Source of the DNA: Trema orientale
Taxonomy: Eukaryota > Streptophyta > Magnoliopsida > Rosales > Cannabaceae
NCBI GenBank assembly: GCA_002914845.1
Contig: JXTC01000210.1
Location: forward strand, 276,886-340,885
Length of the DNA stretch: 64,000 bases
Direction: 5' to 3'
Position 1 is the stretch's first letter. Every line of letters begins with the position of its first letter. Both the position numbers and the translations under genes were made by a program. Shown here in pieces: positions 38,188 through 49,648 of this stretch. The notes beneath the pieces are model-generated. The model was not told where the DNA came from, did no database searches, and was given only the letters and a program-made list of their open reading frames with translations.

Positions 38188-38769
38188 TCACATGGCCTTG
38201 AAAACATTGAAAGTGATAAGCTCATCTTCAACTCGCATCGTGAGCTCTCCTTTTTGCACATCAATCAATGTCCTTCCAGTAGCTAGAAACGGCCTACCTA
38301 AGACTATAGGCACCTCCTTGTCAGCCTCATAATCTAACACAATAAAATCTACAGGAAATATGAACTTGTCCACCCGAACTAAAACATCTTCAATTTTTCC
38401 TTCAGGATGAGCAAATGATCTATATGCAAGCTGAAGGGTAACTGTAGTTGGTCTTGCTTCTCCAATTCCTAGTTTTCTGAAAACTAACATAGGCGTCAAG
38501 TTTATGCTTACTCCTAGATCACACAAGGCTTTCCCACAATAGGTATCACCAATAGAACATAGTATTGTTAAACTTCCAGGGTCTTGAAGTTTAGGAGGGA
38601 TTTTACTCTGCAAGATTGAGCTGCACTCTTTGGTAAGTGTCACTGTTTTAAACTCTCCCAACCTTCTTTTCTTGGAAAGGATGTCCTTCATGAATTTAAC
38701 ATACTTTGGCATCTGTTCTAAAGCTTCCACCAATGGTATATTGATATGCAGCTGCTTCAAAACCTGCAA
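38188..38769 (-). pseudogene. Ty3/gypsy aspartic protease (Athila-like)
   Basis: This open stretch of 193 codons holds the protease region of an Athila-type polyprotein. The active site lies in KALCDLGVSINLTPMLVFR (DLG in place of the common DTG/DSG, usual for this lineage). It is followed by GEARPTTVTLQLAYRS and VPIVLGRPFLATGRTLIDV, with the ILGRPF/LATG hallmark. Its frame is open, but the surrounding polyprotein is broken. Confidence 0.88.
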
Positions 38770-38879
38770 AAATTTATTAAACTGCTTGTCTTTCCGCTGA
38801 GTGTGAAATCGTTAAGGAAAAGGCAGCGGTGGTCTATCGTTATGCTTTTCTGGGCAGTTTCGCTGCCACTATGCTGCAG

Positions 38880-40439
38880 CAGATTTCTTTTTTTCAGCAG
38901 CCTGCTTTACTACTTTTTTTCATTCTATCTTCCTTCTCCTTTTCTCCTTGAATTGAAGAGGGCTCTCTTGGTTGTTTAGGCCTTATTTTAGGACCTTCCA
39001 GCTCTTTCCCACTCCTTAAAGAGATTGCTTTACAATGTTCTTTACCATCACGCCTCGGATTCTCCGCATCACTTGGTAATGAAACTTGGGGTCTGCTGTT
39101 CAAGGCATTAGCTAACTGCGCCATTTAATTCTCCAGGTTTCTGAGTGAAGCTGCTTGGCTCTGAATCATTGCTGACTGATTTTGAATTATAGTGTCATTT
39201 TTCAACGTATACTCCTTCAATAAAGCTTTAATGGAGCTGGATTGCTCTGAATGTTGCTGTTTCTTAAACTATTATTGCTATAGTAGATGCTGTTGGAAAC
39301 CAAGTGGATGGGCTGGTCTATTTGGAGTTATATATGAACTAGCTCCTTGATTGCTCCATGAAAAATTAGGATGCTGCCTCTATCCCTAGTTGTAAGTGTT
39401 TGAAAACGGATTATTGTTCTTGTTGAAGTTTCCAACATAACACACCGAAGCAGGATTAGATGGGCAGCTATCAAATAAATGTCCTTCTCCACAATAAACA
39501 CAAGAAACTACAGCAGATTGCTCTGCATTTACTCCAGAAGCCATAGTCATAAATTTCAGAATATTGGACAGCGATGAAACTTGCGCTGTCAGGGCTGTGA
39601 CTGCATCTACATCATGAATTCCAGCGACACGCCTCCCTGCAGCAACTCTTTCAGTTGGCCATTGATAGTTGTTATTGGCCATCCGCTCCAAAATTTTATA
39701 GGCATCATTGTAGGACTTTGCAAGAAGAGCACCATTAGCCAATGCATCCACCATTGACCGAGTATGAGCAACGAGACCATTGTAAAATGTCTCCATTTGG
39801 ATCTAATGAGGGATTCTATGGTGTGGGCACTTTCTTAGCGACACCTTAAAGTACTCCCATGACTCATATAACAATTCCCCATCCAATTGCTGAAAAGAGG
39901 TAATATCATTTCGGAGTTTAGCATTCTTCGTTGGTGGAAAATACTTCATCAAAAATTTATCCGCCAAGTTATTCCATGTGGCCACTGAAGTATTGACTTC
40001 AACCATGCTCTTACTCTATCTCTCAAAGAGTATGGAAAAAATTTCAGCCTTAGAGCTTCATCCATGACTCTATACAACTTGAATGAATCACACACTTCAA
40101 TAAATAACCGAAGGTGAAGATGTGGATCCTCTGTTGGTACCCCACTGAATTTCTCCATAGTTTAGAGCATTTAAAATATAACCGGTTTCAATTCAAATTG
40201 AGGTGCTTGAATTTCGGACCTAACAATGCCAGGATTCAGCCCATTGAGTATAGGAATAGCACATTCTCTGATTGCTTTATCTCTGTTATCTGCCATTGCT
40301 ATAGCATTATTAGCACCAGTAGCTTCAGCCATTCCTTCTAACCAGCTAAACCTTGTTCTTGCTCCCTTCTTCTTGCTCAAAATGTTCTTTCAATCTCAGG
40401 ATCTAAGGGCACCAACTCTTGATCTCGCTGATTATTCAT
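38880..40439 (-). pseudogene. Athila-like gag, several frame breaks
   Basis: The probable start is the ATG at 40439 (MNNQRDQELVPLDPEIERTF), where a stop and a frameshift follow at once. Pieces continue: MEKFSGVPTEDPHLHLRLF (40158), WNNLADKFLMKYFPP (near 39970), and a CCHC-type finger CVYCGEGHLFDSCP (near 39490). The C-terminal part has a KEHCKAISLRSGKELEGP block (near 39020). Gag packages the RNA. Here at least five stops or shifts separate the pieces. Confidence 0.85.
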
Positions 40440-40543
40440 ATAAAGAGTATAAACTCCTGCAAAAACAACCACTCAAACAAATAAAGAAATAGCAAAGGCA
40501 AGAAAAACAAAATAGCTTTTACAATTAACTTTAGTTATCTCAA

Positions 40544-40561
40544 CCCCTGGCAACGGCACCA
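40544..40561 (-). other. primer-binding site, tRNA-Asp type
   Basis: On the minus strand TGGTGCCGTTGCCAGGGG begins six bases after the 5' LTR. It nearly matches the sequence complementary to the plant tRNA-Asp 3' end used by Athila elements (two differences). Confidence 0.85.
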
Positions 40562-40567
40562 AAAACT

Positions 40568-41515
40568 TGTTGCAGATTTTATAATTGCTACGCAAGTGCA
40601 CATGCCGAACAAGTAATATAGTAGTGAGTTGAGTATCGTCTCCACAGGGATTGATTACCAAAATTATTTGGAAAAGTTAAATGTCAAACAAGCTAGTTTA
40701 AGAATTTAGAAATAAACTTTGTAACAAAATAATAGAAACTAACAAATGCAAATAGAAATATAAATTCCAAGCATAAAACAACACGATCTAAACAAGAGAT
40801 TGTAAATCAATGGAAATNNNNNNNNNNNNNNNNNNNNNNNNNNNNNNNNNNNNNNNNNNNNNNNNNNNNNNNNNNNNNNNNNNNNNNNNNNNNNNNNNNN
40901 NNNNNNNNNNNNNNNNNNNNNNNNNNNNNNNNNNNNNNNNNNNNNNNNNNNNNNNNNNNNNNNNNNNNNNNNNNNNNNNCCCCCTCTCTTTCTTTCCTTT
41001 TCTGTATATCTCTCTTAGCTCAGCCGCCAAGCTCTTTCCTCCTTCTTACAGTACACTTTTCCTTTTATATTAGGATAGGTGAGGTACCTATACACACGTG
41101 TCAGCCAAATAAAGGAGTGAGAACCACTTTTGCTTCATTTTCCCTTAGCTGGTATTTAATATTAGCTATCAGCACCAGTTGTGCGCAAAAGATGCCAGCT
41201 AGATAAAGAATCTGCTGTTCAGTATTGCTCCGGCACGCTGCTGCAGCAAAGTTGATTCCAGCTTTGACTTAAGTTCGGCTTTTCTTCCAAGATGCTGCCA
41301 TTTAAATTCTGCAGAACTCAAGTCCAGAATTCACAATTCTACTAATATTAAAAGAAATAAAATAGGTTTTGACTAAATTATATCTTAAACACCAGAAACA
41401 ACAAAGACTAAAATAAAGTAAAGAAAGGCACCTAAACTAGACAATTTATTCGTTTGAAATAACTATCCTAAGACTCAAAAACACACAAAATGACTCTATT
41501 TTCATAGAGTTATCA
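40568..41515 (-). repeat. 5' LTR of the Athila-like element (gap inside)
   Basis: It is homologous to 30079-31117, with the same ends (plus-strand TGTTGCAG and GAGTTATCA). An N gap at 40818-40979 hides about 160 bp. Confidence 0.9.
40818..40979. other. assembly gap (162 N)
   Basis: Unsequenced part of the 5' LTR. The sister LTR at 30590 resumes at the matching point (CCCCTCTCTTTC). Confidence 0.95.
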
Positions 41516-41520
41516 CACCA

Positions 41521-43619
41521 TTACCAGAGGAGATATGGATACTAGAGTAATTGGCAAAAGAATTATTCTCCCATCTAGCTATACTGGAAGTCCCAGATAT
41601 ATAATCCAAAATTATCAAGATGCAATAGCATTATGCAGATAGTATGGAAATCCTGATTTATTCATAACATTTACATATAATCCTAAATGGCCCGAAATTA
41701 TACGTGCCTTAAATAAAATTCCTGGTCAAAAGTCTGAAGATAGGCCAGATATAATTGTTAGAATCTTTAAAATGAAATTAAATCAGATTTTATCTACTAT
41801 TAAAACCGAAAAAAATTTCGGAACAATTATTGCAAGTAAGACCATATCATTGAATTTAATAAATTAAAATTCATAATAAAAAACGTTAATTTCCATTGTT
41901 AATAAATACTAACATCTCTCCTTTGTTTTCTATGTCTATTTTGTAATATAGATCTATACGTCGTTGAATTTAAAAAATGAGGCCTACCTCATTGCTATTT
42001 TTTATTCTAGCTACATCCTGATGAAAAATTATCTGAACCATTACAGATAGATAAATTTATATCCGCCGAAATACCTGATCCTGAAAAAAAAACCAAAAAA
42101 TTAAAAAAACCGAAAAAAAACCAAGAAAACCCGGCCAAGGGGGGCCCCAAAAAAAAAAGCTTCCGAAAAGAAAAAACCAAAGTGGTCCAAAAAATTTCCA
42201 AAACGATTTAAAAACGAAACAACTATTGAAGAAAATGGATTTATCAATTACAAACGTAGAAATACAACAGTTTATGCACAAAAAGAAAATATCAAATTAG
42301 ATAACAGATATGTAGTTCCTCACAACAAAGACCTATGTCTAAAATTTCACACTCATATAAATGTTAAAATATGTTCGCAATCAATGATAATAAAATACTT
42401 ATTTAAATATTTAACAAAAAGCCCAGATAAAATAAGAGCAGTAATAGAAGACAACATATGTATAGAACAATCTGGACAAACTATTTATAAAGAAATAAAT
42501 GAAATAAAAAATTATATTAATTGTCGATATATAACACCATACGAAGCTATATGGAGATTGTATGAATATCCTCTACATCATAAAAATCTAGCAATACAAA
42601 GATTAATAATTCATTTACCGCACGTGCAAAATGTAATATTTCGTTCAAATCAACGTTTTGATAATATAGTTAAACAACCAGGAATTCAAAGAACAACTTT
42701 AACAGAATGGATGGAAATAAATAAAATTAATATAGAAGCTAGAAAACTTTCATACATACAATTTCCTACTAAATGGGTATAGAATAATAAAGACAAAATT
42801 TGGACTCCTAGAAAGTCAGGATATTCAATTGGACGAACTTTTTATGTCCATCCAAATTCTGGATAATTATATTACCAAAAATTATTATTAAATCATCAAA
42901 AAGGCGCAACAAGCTTCGAATATATACGAATTATTAATGGTATAACGTATTCAACAAATCAAGCAGCATGTAATACATTAGGTTTACTAGAAGATGATAA
43001 AGAATGGAATGAATCAATATTAGAAGCCTCATTTTGGTCAACACCGTATCAATCACAACAATTATTTACCATAATTTTATTATTCTGTAATGTAAATAAT
43101 CCAACAATATTACTTGAAAATCATTGGAAACTTATGACAGAAGATATTTTATACAGAATTAAGACTTTATTTAATAACCCAAATTTTCAAATTCTTGAAA
43201 ATGAATTATACAACTATGTATTATATGAACTAGAAAAACAATTAAATCTAAATTCATCTACTTTAACAAATTTTAATCTACCTCTACCAACAAGAACATT
43301 AATCGATGATTTAAATAATAAACTTTTGCGAGAAGAACTAGACTATGACATAAATAAATTAAAAGAGGAAAACATTCTTTTAGAAAGAAATTTAAATAAT
43401 GAACAATGCTATATTTATAAACAAATTATAGAATCATTAAACAATAAAATACAAAACTTATTCTTTATCTACAGGCATGGAGGTACTGGAAAAACTTATT
43501 TATGGAACACAATTATTACAAAAATTAGACCAAAAAATAGAATTATTTTAGCTGTTGCATCATCTGGAATAGCATCGTTATTATTATCAAAAGGCAGAAT
43601 TGCACATTTAAGATTTTGA
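41521..43619 (+). pseudogene. Helitron Rep domain and helicase start, resumed after the insertion
   Basis: The gene continues with the conserved Rep block GDMDTRVIGKRIILPSSYTG and YGNPDLFITFTYNPKWPEI. A short intron (about 41836-41951) is followed by the metal-binding HUH region, which here reads LPHCYFLF: the second histidine is tyrosine (41996-41998), with TGA and TAG stops around it. The tyrosine motif (IIKYLFKYLTK, near 42384) keeps both tyrosines. The helicase follows, with Walker A GGTGKT (near 43476-43493). A suspect patch lies at 42079-42190. The Rep nuclease is inactive as written. Confidence 0.9.
42079..42190. other. suspect low-complexity patch in the Rep gene
   Basis: Runs such as GGGGGGCCCC and AAAAAAAAAA replace the normal coding sequence between HUH and tyrosine motifs. 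Codon structure returns abruptly near 42195 (NETTIEENGF-like). It is probably a sequencing or polishing fault. Confidence 0.5.
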
Positions 43620-45539
43620 ATACCTTTATCAATCGATAAATTTTCTATTTGCCATATCAAAAAGGGAACCCAATTAGCACAATTAATCGAAAAAGCGACA
43701 TTAATATTGTGGGACGAAGCACCGATGAATAATAAATATTGTTTTGAAGCTTTAGATAAAACACTACAAGATTTAAAAGATAATTTCAACCAACCTTTTG
43801 GTGGAATGACAATTATATTAGGTGGTGATTTCCGACAAATTTTACCTGTTATCCCTGCTGGAACAAAAAAAGACATAATAAACGCAAGTATAAATAACTC
43901 TTACTTATGGCCATATTTCAAGTTATTATGCCTAACAGAAAATATGAGATTAAAAAATCCAAATACTACAGTAGAAAAAAAAAATTTCAGAATTTTCAAA
44001 ATGGATATTAAATATTGGAAATGGTGAAGCATAAGGAATAAAAGATCCTGAAAATAAAGATATCACATGGGTCAAAATACCAGAAAAATACATAATACAA
44101 TATGAATTAAACCCAATCGAAAAAATTTCGAATTTAATATAATGATTTTGCAAAAAACTTTGACAACATCAATTATATACGACATAGAGCAATAATAACT
44201 CCAAAAAATAAAATAGCCTACGATATAAATACATATATATTATCTTTAGTACCTAATGAATCGAAAACTTATTATAGTTATGATAACATAATAGCTTCAA
44301 CTGAAAATATTGATGAACTTAATCTCTTATATCCCCAAGAATTTTTACATAATTTAAATTTCAACAGCATACCACCACATGAATTAAATCATAAAATTGA
44401 AACTCCTATAATGTTATTACGAAATTTAAATCAATCAATTGGATTATGTAATGGAACAAGACTTATCATTACACAATTAACAAATAGAATCATAGAAGGT
44501 CAAATTATAAATTCAAATAATGAAAACGAAAANAAATTTTACCTGTTATCCCTGCTGGAACAAAAAAAGACATAATAAACGCAAGTATAAATAACTCTTA
44601 CTTATGGCCATATTTCAAGTTATTATGCCTAACAGAAAATATGAGATTAAAAAATCCAAATACTACAGTAGAAAAAAAAAATTTCAGAATTTTCAAAATG
44701 GATATTAAATATTGGAAATGGTGAAGCATAAGGAATAAAAGATCCTGAAAATAAAGATATCACATGGGTCAAAATACCAGAAAAATACATAATACAATAT
44801 GAATTAAACCCAATCGAAAAAATTTCGAATTTAATATAATGATTTTGCAAAAAACTTTGACAACATCAATTATATACGACATAGAGCAATAATAACTCCA
44901 AAAAATAAAATAGCCTACGATATAAATACATATATATTATCTTTAGTACCTAATGAATCGAAAACTTATTATAGTTATGATAACATAATAGCTTCAACTG
45001 AAAATATTGATGAACTTAATCTCTTATATCCCCAAGAATTTTTACATAATTTAAATTTCAACAGCATACCACCACATGAATTAAATCTTAAAATTGAAAC
45101 TCCTATAATGTTATTACGAAATTTAAATCAATCAATTGGATTATGTAATGGAACAAGACTTATCATTACACAATTAACAAATAGAATCATAGAAGGTCAA
45201 ATTATAAATTCAAATAATGAAAACGAAAATATATATATTCCAAGAATAGAAATGACTGTAAACGAGTCTACATGGCTATTTACTTTAAAAAAACTACAAT
45301 TTCCTGTAAAACCCTGTTATGCAATGACAATAAATAAAAGTCAATGACAATCATTGAATAAAGTCGGTATTTATTTAGAAGATGAAATCTTTACACACGG
45401 TCAATTATATATAGCTATATCAAGAGTAACAAGTCCTAAAAGATTACATATATTAATAAATAAATCCATCAGTAAATATCCAAATCATGTTAAAAATATA
45501 GTTTACAAAGAAATTTTACATGGCATTGTGTACGTATGA
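43620..45539 (+). pseudogene. Helitron Pif1-like helicase, C-terminal part
   Basis: The helicase continues with the Walker B region (ATLILWDEAPM, near 43690), GGMTIILGGDFRQILPVIPA (43800-43860) and LCLTENMRL (near 43930). The region is then present twice around an N at 44533. The last part (FPVKPCYAMTINKSQ, then QSLNKVGIYLEDEIFTHGQL and ISRVTSPKRLHIL) is motif V/VI of the family; a TGA at 45345-45347 interrupts the SQGQSL motif. The AHSRF block before motif II reads AHLRF. The protein would unwind DNA for transposition but is dead here. Confidence 0.9.
43837..45229 (+). repeat. 696-bp direct duplication around a single N
   Basis: 43837-44532 and 44534-45229 are identical except for one base seen (CATAAAA versus CTTAAAA near 44391 and 45088). 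They abut at the N at 44533. An almost perfect copy beside heavily decayed sequence, joined by an N, points to an assembly join error. Confidence 0.9.
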
Positions 45540-45699
45540 AAAATTTATTTTATTAATAATTCACATACTAAAATATAATTTTAATACAAATTTATATTTA
45601 TTTTTTCAAATCTTTTATCCCTAAACTTTTTTAATACTCTTCATATTATCTACATTTTACAATTTTTTTTTGTTTTTGCAAGTAAAAAAGAATAAAAAA

Positions 45700-47660
45700 A
45701 TGGTAACACCAATACGATCTCTTAAACTAAACGAGATTTATGCAACAATTGAAGTACGTATCAGTAGGCTCTGGCACAATAATGATTACACAACATGGTG
45801 CTTAATAAGTGTCGACTGTATTTTAGTCAATCATGAGGTAAGAAAATAACATCAAATTACATGATATCATACTTTATTCCAATTTAATATACCAAATGCA
45901 CATATGTTATGTTTTATCAGCTAATTCTAACAAAACATTGCATGATAACTAAATAATTTTTTGTACAATACAGCATGAAGCAATCTATGGAATAATTAAA
46001 GCTCAAGATGTAGATCATATCCTACAACAAATAACAGAAGGAGAAATATATCGAATCAGCAACCTTAATGTTGCGCCCAATAAGCCAAAATATAAAATTG
46101 TACCCCACAGTGCAATGTTGCAATTTGCCATAGCAACATCTTTCATTCCAATAACAACACCCACAACAAACATCCCAATGCACAAATTCTACTTTGTAGA
46201 CTTTAATCACCTACCTTCAAGGACAGACATACATGACATATTATCAGGTATTATTAATTATAATCTTATCTTTCTACTAATCTTTATCAATAATCATTCA
46301 AAAAAATTTCAAATTAATATTTTTTTCCCCTCCATTATACCAGATGTTATAGGAATAATAACAGAAATACAAGACTTAAAAAAAACTAACATCAGAGGAA
46401 AATTGACACCGAGACAAACATTAACAATACAAAATATCAGGTAATTGGTTTATTTACTACCGAAATTTATATATCTAAAAACATTTTACATTTTATTTTA
46501 GTCCTACATTAACACTATCTTATTTCAATTACAGGAGTGAAAAGCTTCAAATCACATTATGAGGAGAAACAGCAAAAAAAATTTAATACTAATATTGTAA
46601 AAACAGTTGATNATATACTATAATTTAAACTAACATCATTTTCTTTTTTATTCTTACGGAATAAAATTTACAATAAAAACAACAATATATAAATTTGAGA
46701 CACATCAGGGTTGATACTATAACTCTTGCCCACAATACTCTAGATAAGTTCGTGAAGCAGGGAGCGGATGGTGGTGCGACAAATACGGTCATCTCAAATC
46801 AACTCCAATTCCATGGTACAAAACATAATTAAGTAATTATTATTAATATTTTCCAAATTAATTCAGTTATTAAAAAAAAAACATTTTCACTTATACAAAA
46901 AAAAGTATATAATTTACTATATTAATTATTAATTAAGATATGATTTTTTTTATTATACTAAATAATTTTTTCACATGATTAATCCAACATGTACAAATTA
47001 AATACAAAAATCAAAGATGAAACAGGATTTACAGTCACAATCATATTCGGAAAAGCAGCTCAGGTTCTGATTAAAAAGCCATGTATAATATTGACCATAC
47101 AATAAGGCTATACTGATCCAACAACATTGCCACCAATAATCGAATAATTATGTGGACAAACAAAAATATTTCAAGTTTATTTCAGAACCAGAAGAGTATT
47201 AATTGATACAATAGTATTAAAAATATTCGATGACGAATCAATTCCATTACCTCTTCCAGCACCACCAACTATCTCTGAAACAGAGATAATACCAACCTTA
47301 CCCCTAGATCCAAAAACACCTGATCCAAAAAAAATTACAGAAAGGTAAAAACTAATCATAAATTCATAATTCAATAAAATACAAAACATTATTATCTATT
47401 ATTTAACAAATAATATATTTTTTCGCTTTCAGATCAGAAACAGCATTAACTGAAGCATCGAGAAAACGAAAATCAATTAGGTACCTAATTTATTTATATT
47501 TATTAATACATAATTTATAGCTTAATAACAAAAAATTCATTACTTTTCTTCTTCTCTAATTTATAATTTAATTGAATTTTTGTTTTGACCTTCTATTTTT
47601 TTCTCTATACTTGCAGCAAAGAAGGGCAACACGAGAAAGGAAAATAAAAGTTGTAAAATA
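45700..47660 (+). pseudogene. Helitron-encoded RPA70-like single-strand DNA-binding protein
   Basis: A separate gene follows the helicase. Exons seen are 45700-45837 (MVTPIRSLKLNEIYATIEVR), 45974-46247, 46344-46440 and one starting 46535, with GT..AG borders and compatible phases. Together they cover an OB fold like DNA-binding domain A/B of the large RPA subunit (IYRISNLNVAPNKPKYK; DVIGIITEIQDLK; KLQITL). The next codon after KLQITL is TGA where RPA has Trp. Further pieces at about 46990-47210 (DETGFTVTIIFGKAAQVLI) resemble the C-terminal OB fold, with three stops. RPA-like genes are known cargo of plant Helitrons and would bind the displaced strand. Confidence 0.85.
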
Positions 47661-47817
47661 AATCATCGATCTGTTATAATATATTAACATTTTGTAATAA
47701 TTTAAAAACTATTTTATTATATTTTAGACAAATATTATCCTACTGTTAAATATTACAAACTATTATAAATAATATAATAAATACTATATTACCAATTTAT
47801 TATACTCCATATCTAAT

Positions 47818-47847
47818 CCACAGCAAAAGCACGGGTATTAATGCTTG
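47818..47847 (+). other. Helitron 3' terminal hairpin and end
   Basis: CC(A)C(A)GC-AAAA-GC(A)CGGG forms a short imperfect stem, followed 8 bases later by CTTG and a T. Helitrons end with a GC-rich hairpin then CTRR inserted before T. This copy fits with transitions in the stem and one change in CTRR. Confidence 0.65.
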
Positions 47848-48394
47848 TTTAGTTACTAAAATGAAAGAAGAAAAATCTGAAAAAGATAAGCATATAAGTG
47901 GCAAAAAAATAGTTGAAGTGTTGCTTGCTATCCACGTTTATTATATATTAGAGAGATATAGATATATAATGATGCACAGTTGGGTTTTGGTTCAATTTGC
48001 AATTGGACAAGAAAAACAAATGGGAAACTTCCACCAAAGCTTCTCAGTGGAAGAAATATGAGAAACGACTCATTTGACTTGTGTCAAGCAGTTTATTATT
48101 GTTATAATAAATAGTTTTGTTTGCTGTAATATGAACAATACAATCACGAAAGTTTCTATTACACAAGTACAGGGCATCATTATATATACAAAGAATTGTA
48201 TGTGCCATTTCATTATAAGAACTAAAACGACAAGAGCCGTACTATTATTATCTCTCAACGAAAATTTGCATCATTAGCACTAAAATCATTGCTAGACACA
48301 CACGATTCACCATTCCTATAGCAACCTAACCTTACAATCATTTTCAACTACGTAGATAATGAACTTTGAAAACACTACAAGTTCCACACTTTCA
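47848..48394. other. gene-free stretch after the Helitron
   Basis: A 66-codon frame at 47861-48061 shows no recognised domain. Nothing else is seen. Confidence 0.4.
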
Positions 48395-48540
48395 TGAAAA
48401 AGAGCACTAAGAGTTCTACCTTTATCGTCTCGAAGGATGACATCAATCTTAATAGAGTTCATTTTCGTGAAAAAGAGCACTAAGAGTTCTACCTTTATCG
48501 TCTCGAAGGATGACATCAATCTTAATAGAGTTCATTTTCG
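48395..48540. repeat. 73-bp perfect tandem duplication
   Basis: 48395-48467 and 48468-48540 are the same sequence (starting TGAAAAAGAGCACTAAGAG) and appear identical. The copies must be young, or an assembly effect. Confidence 0.9.
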
Positions 48541-48836
48541 TGAAGAGTACAATATTTACATTGAAATTCTTCTAATCTCAACCAGATCTAGAAGAAAACC
48601 ACAAAAAATAAAAGAAAAATATTAAAAATATACAAAACCTACATAGATTTATACTTTGATAAGACAAAAATCCCATGAAAATAAGTCAAAGATTAACAAC
48701 CTTCACATAAATAAAAGGATTATTCAAGAAAAAGGCTAGGGAAAACAAAAGAACTACGAATATCCTACTAGATGGAGGCTTAGTGTTTTCCGACTAGTCG
48801 GAAGTTTTTACTTTCATTTTGTGGCATAAAAACAAA

Positions 48837-49648
48837 GAAAATTATCACTAAAATACTCTCTATTTTGAAAAAATATGAAAAAAAACCTTGTATTTTTGAA
48901 AATTCAAAATAAGTACCTTCTATTTAACGAAAATTATCACTAAAATACCCTCTATTATAAAAAAGTGTGAAAAAAATCCTTGTATTATTGAAAATTCAAA
49001 ATATATACATTCTATTTGAATTATCATATCATTTGCTACTTTGACCAGTCAAAAAAATCAAAAAAAATTAGTAAAATTAATATTTTACCTCTTATTATAT
49101 TAATTTAAGATACACACTACACTTAAAAATAAAGGAATAGAGAATACATATGGTCTAAAAAAACAATCTCCCCTCCATAGTTGCAGCACAAGTCTAAACA
49201 AGAAAAAAAAATCTAAAATTTTTGAAAAATTTTGTCACTATCGAAATTTTCAAAAATTTTAGATTTTCTTTTCTTTTCTAGATTTGTGCCACAACAATGG
49301 AGAGAAGATTTTTTTTAAGAGGTTTTAGACCATATGTATTTTTTCTCCCTTCATTTTCAAGTGTGGTGTGTTTCTTAAAATAATATAATATAGGTAAAAT
49401 GTTAGTTTTACTAATTTTTTTAAAGTTTTTGACTAGTCAAAAGTAGCAATGATATGCTAATTCAAATAGAATGTATTTATTTTGAATTTTTAATAATACA
49501 AGGATTTTTTTCACACTTTTTTAAAACAAATGGCTTTTTTAGTGATAATTTTTATTAAATAGAATGTACTTATTTTGAATTTCCAAAAATACAAAAAATT
49601 TTTTTTCACACTTTTTCAAAACAAATAGTATTTTAGTAATAATTTCCC
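48837..49648. mobile_element. foldback MITE, family A copy 2 (812 bp), with target duplication
   Basis: It has the same structure as 18378-19185: inverted arms with two internal units each and a palindromic centre (near 49205-49265). It is flanked by TAAAAACAAA at 48827-48836 and 49649-49658, a 9 to 10 bp duplication. The insertion lies in a tandem repeat whose other units have one uninterrupted TAAAAACA(A/G)AG, confirming the duplication. Mutator-like elements give 9 to 11 bp. Confidence 0.9.

Larger units (their letters stand above)
30079..41515 (-). mobile_element. Athila-like Ty3/gypsy derivative, nested in the Helitron Rep exon
   Basis: It reads on the minus strand: 5' LTR 41515-40568, tRNA-Asp-type primer site, gag, protease, start of RT, a plant-transposon-domain ORF, purine tract and 3' LTR 31117-30079. 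The RT core, RNase H and integrase are absent. The flanking 5-mers are CGCCA (30074-30078) and CACCA (41516-41520), 4 of 5 alike. The LTRs differ by roughly 6% by eye over their last 530 bp. It is broken in turn by the solo LTR at 32701-36984. Confidence 0.92.
23552..47847 (+). mobile_element. autonomous-type Helitron, decayed and interrupted by nested LTR elements
   Basis: A plus-strand Helitron with a Rep/helicase gene and an RPA-like gene. The 3' end is visible as a degenerate hairpin (CCACAGCAAAAGCACGGG, 47818-47835) followed by CTTG and a T, matching the Helitron plan of a GC-rich hairpin a few bases before CTRR. The left end is uncertain. AAAGTTGAGGAATAAAT near 23581 is placed there by its resemblance to plant Helitron 5' ends. 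Without the 11.4-kb LTR insertion at 30079-41515 the element would be about 12.8 kb. Confidence 0.7.

Noticed and set aside
47861-48061. 66-codon frame after the Helitron
   Set aside because: No domain, no splice partner; too short to call.
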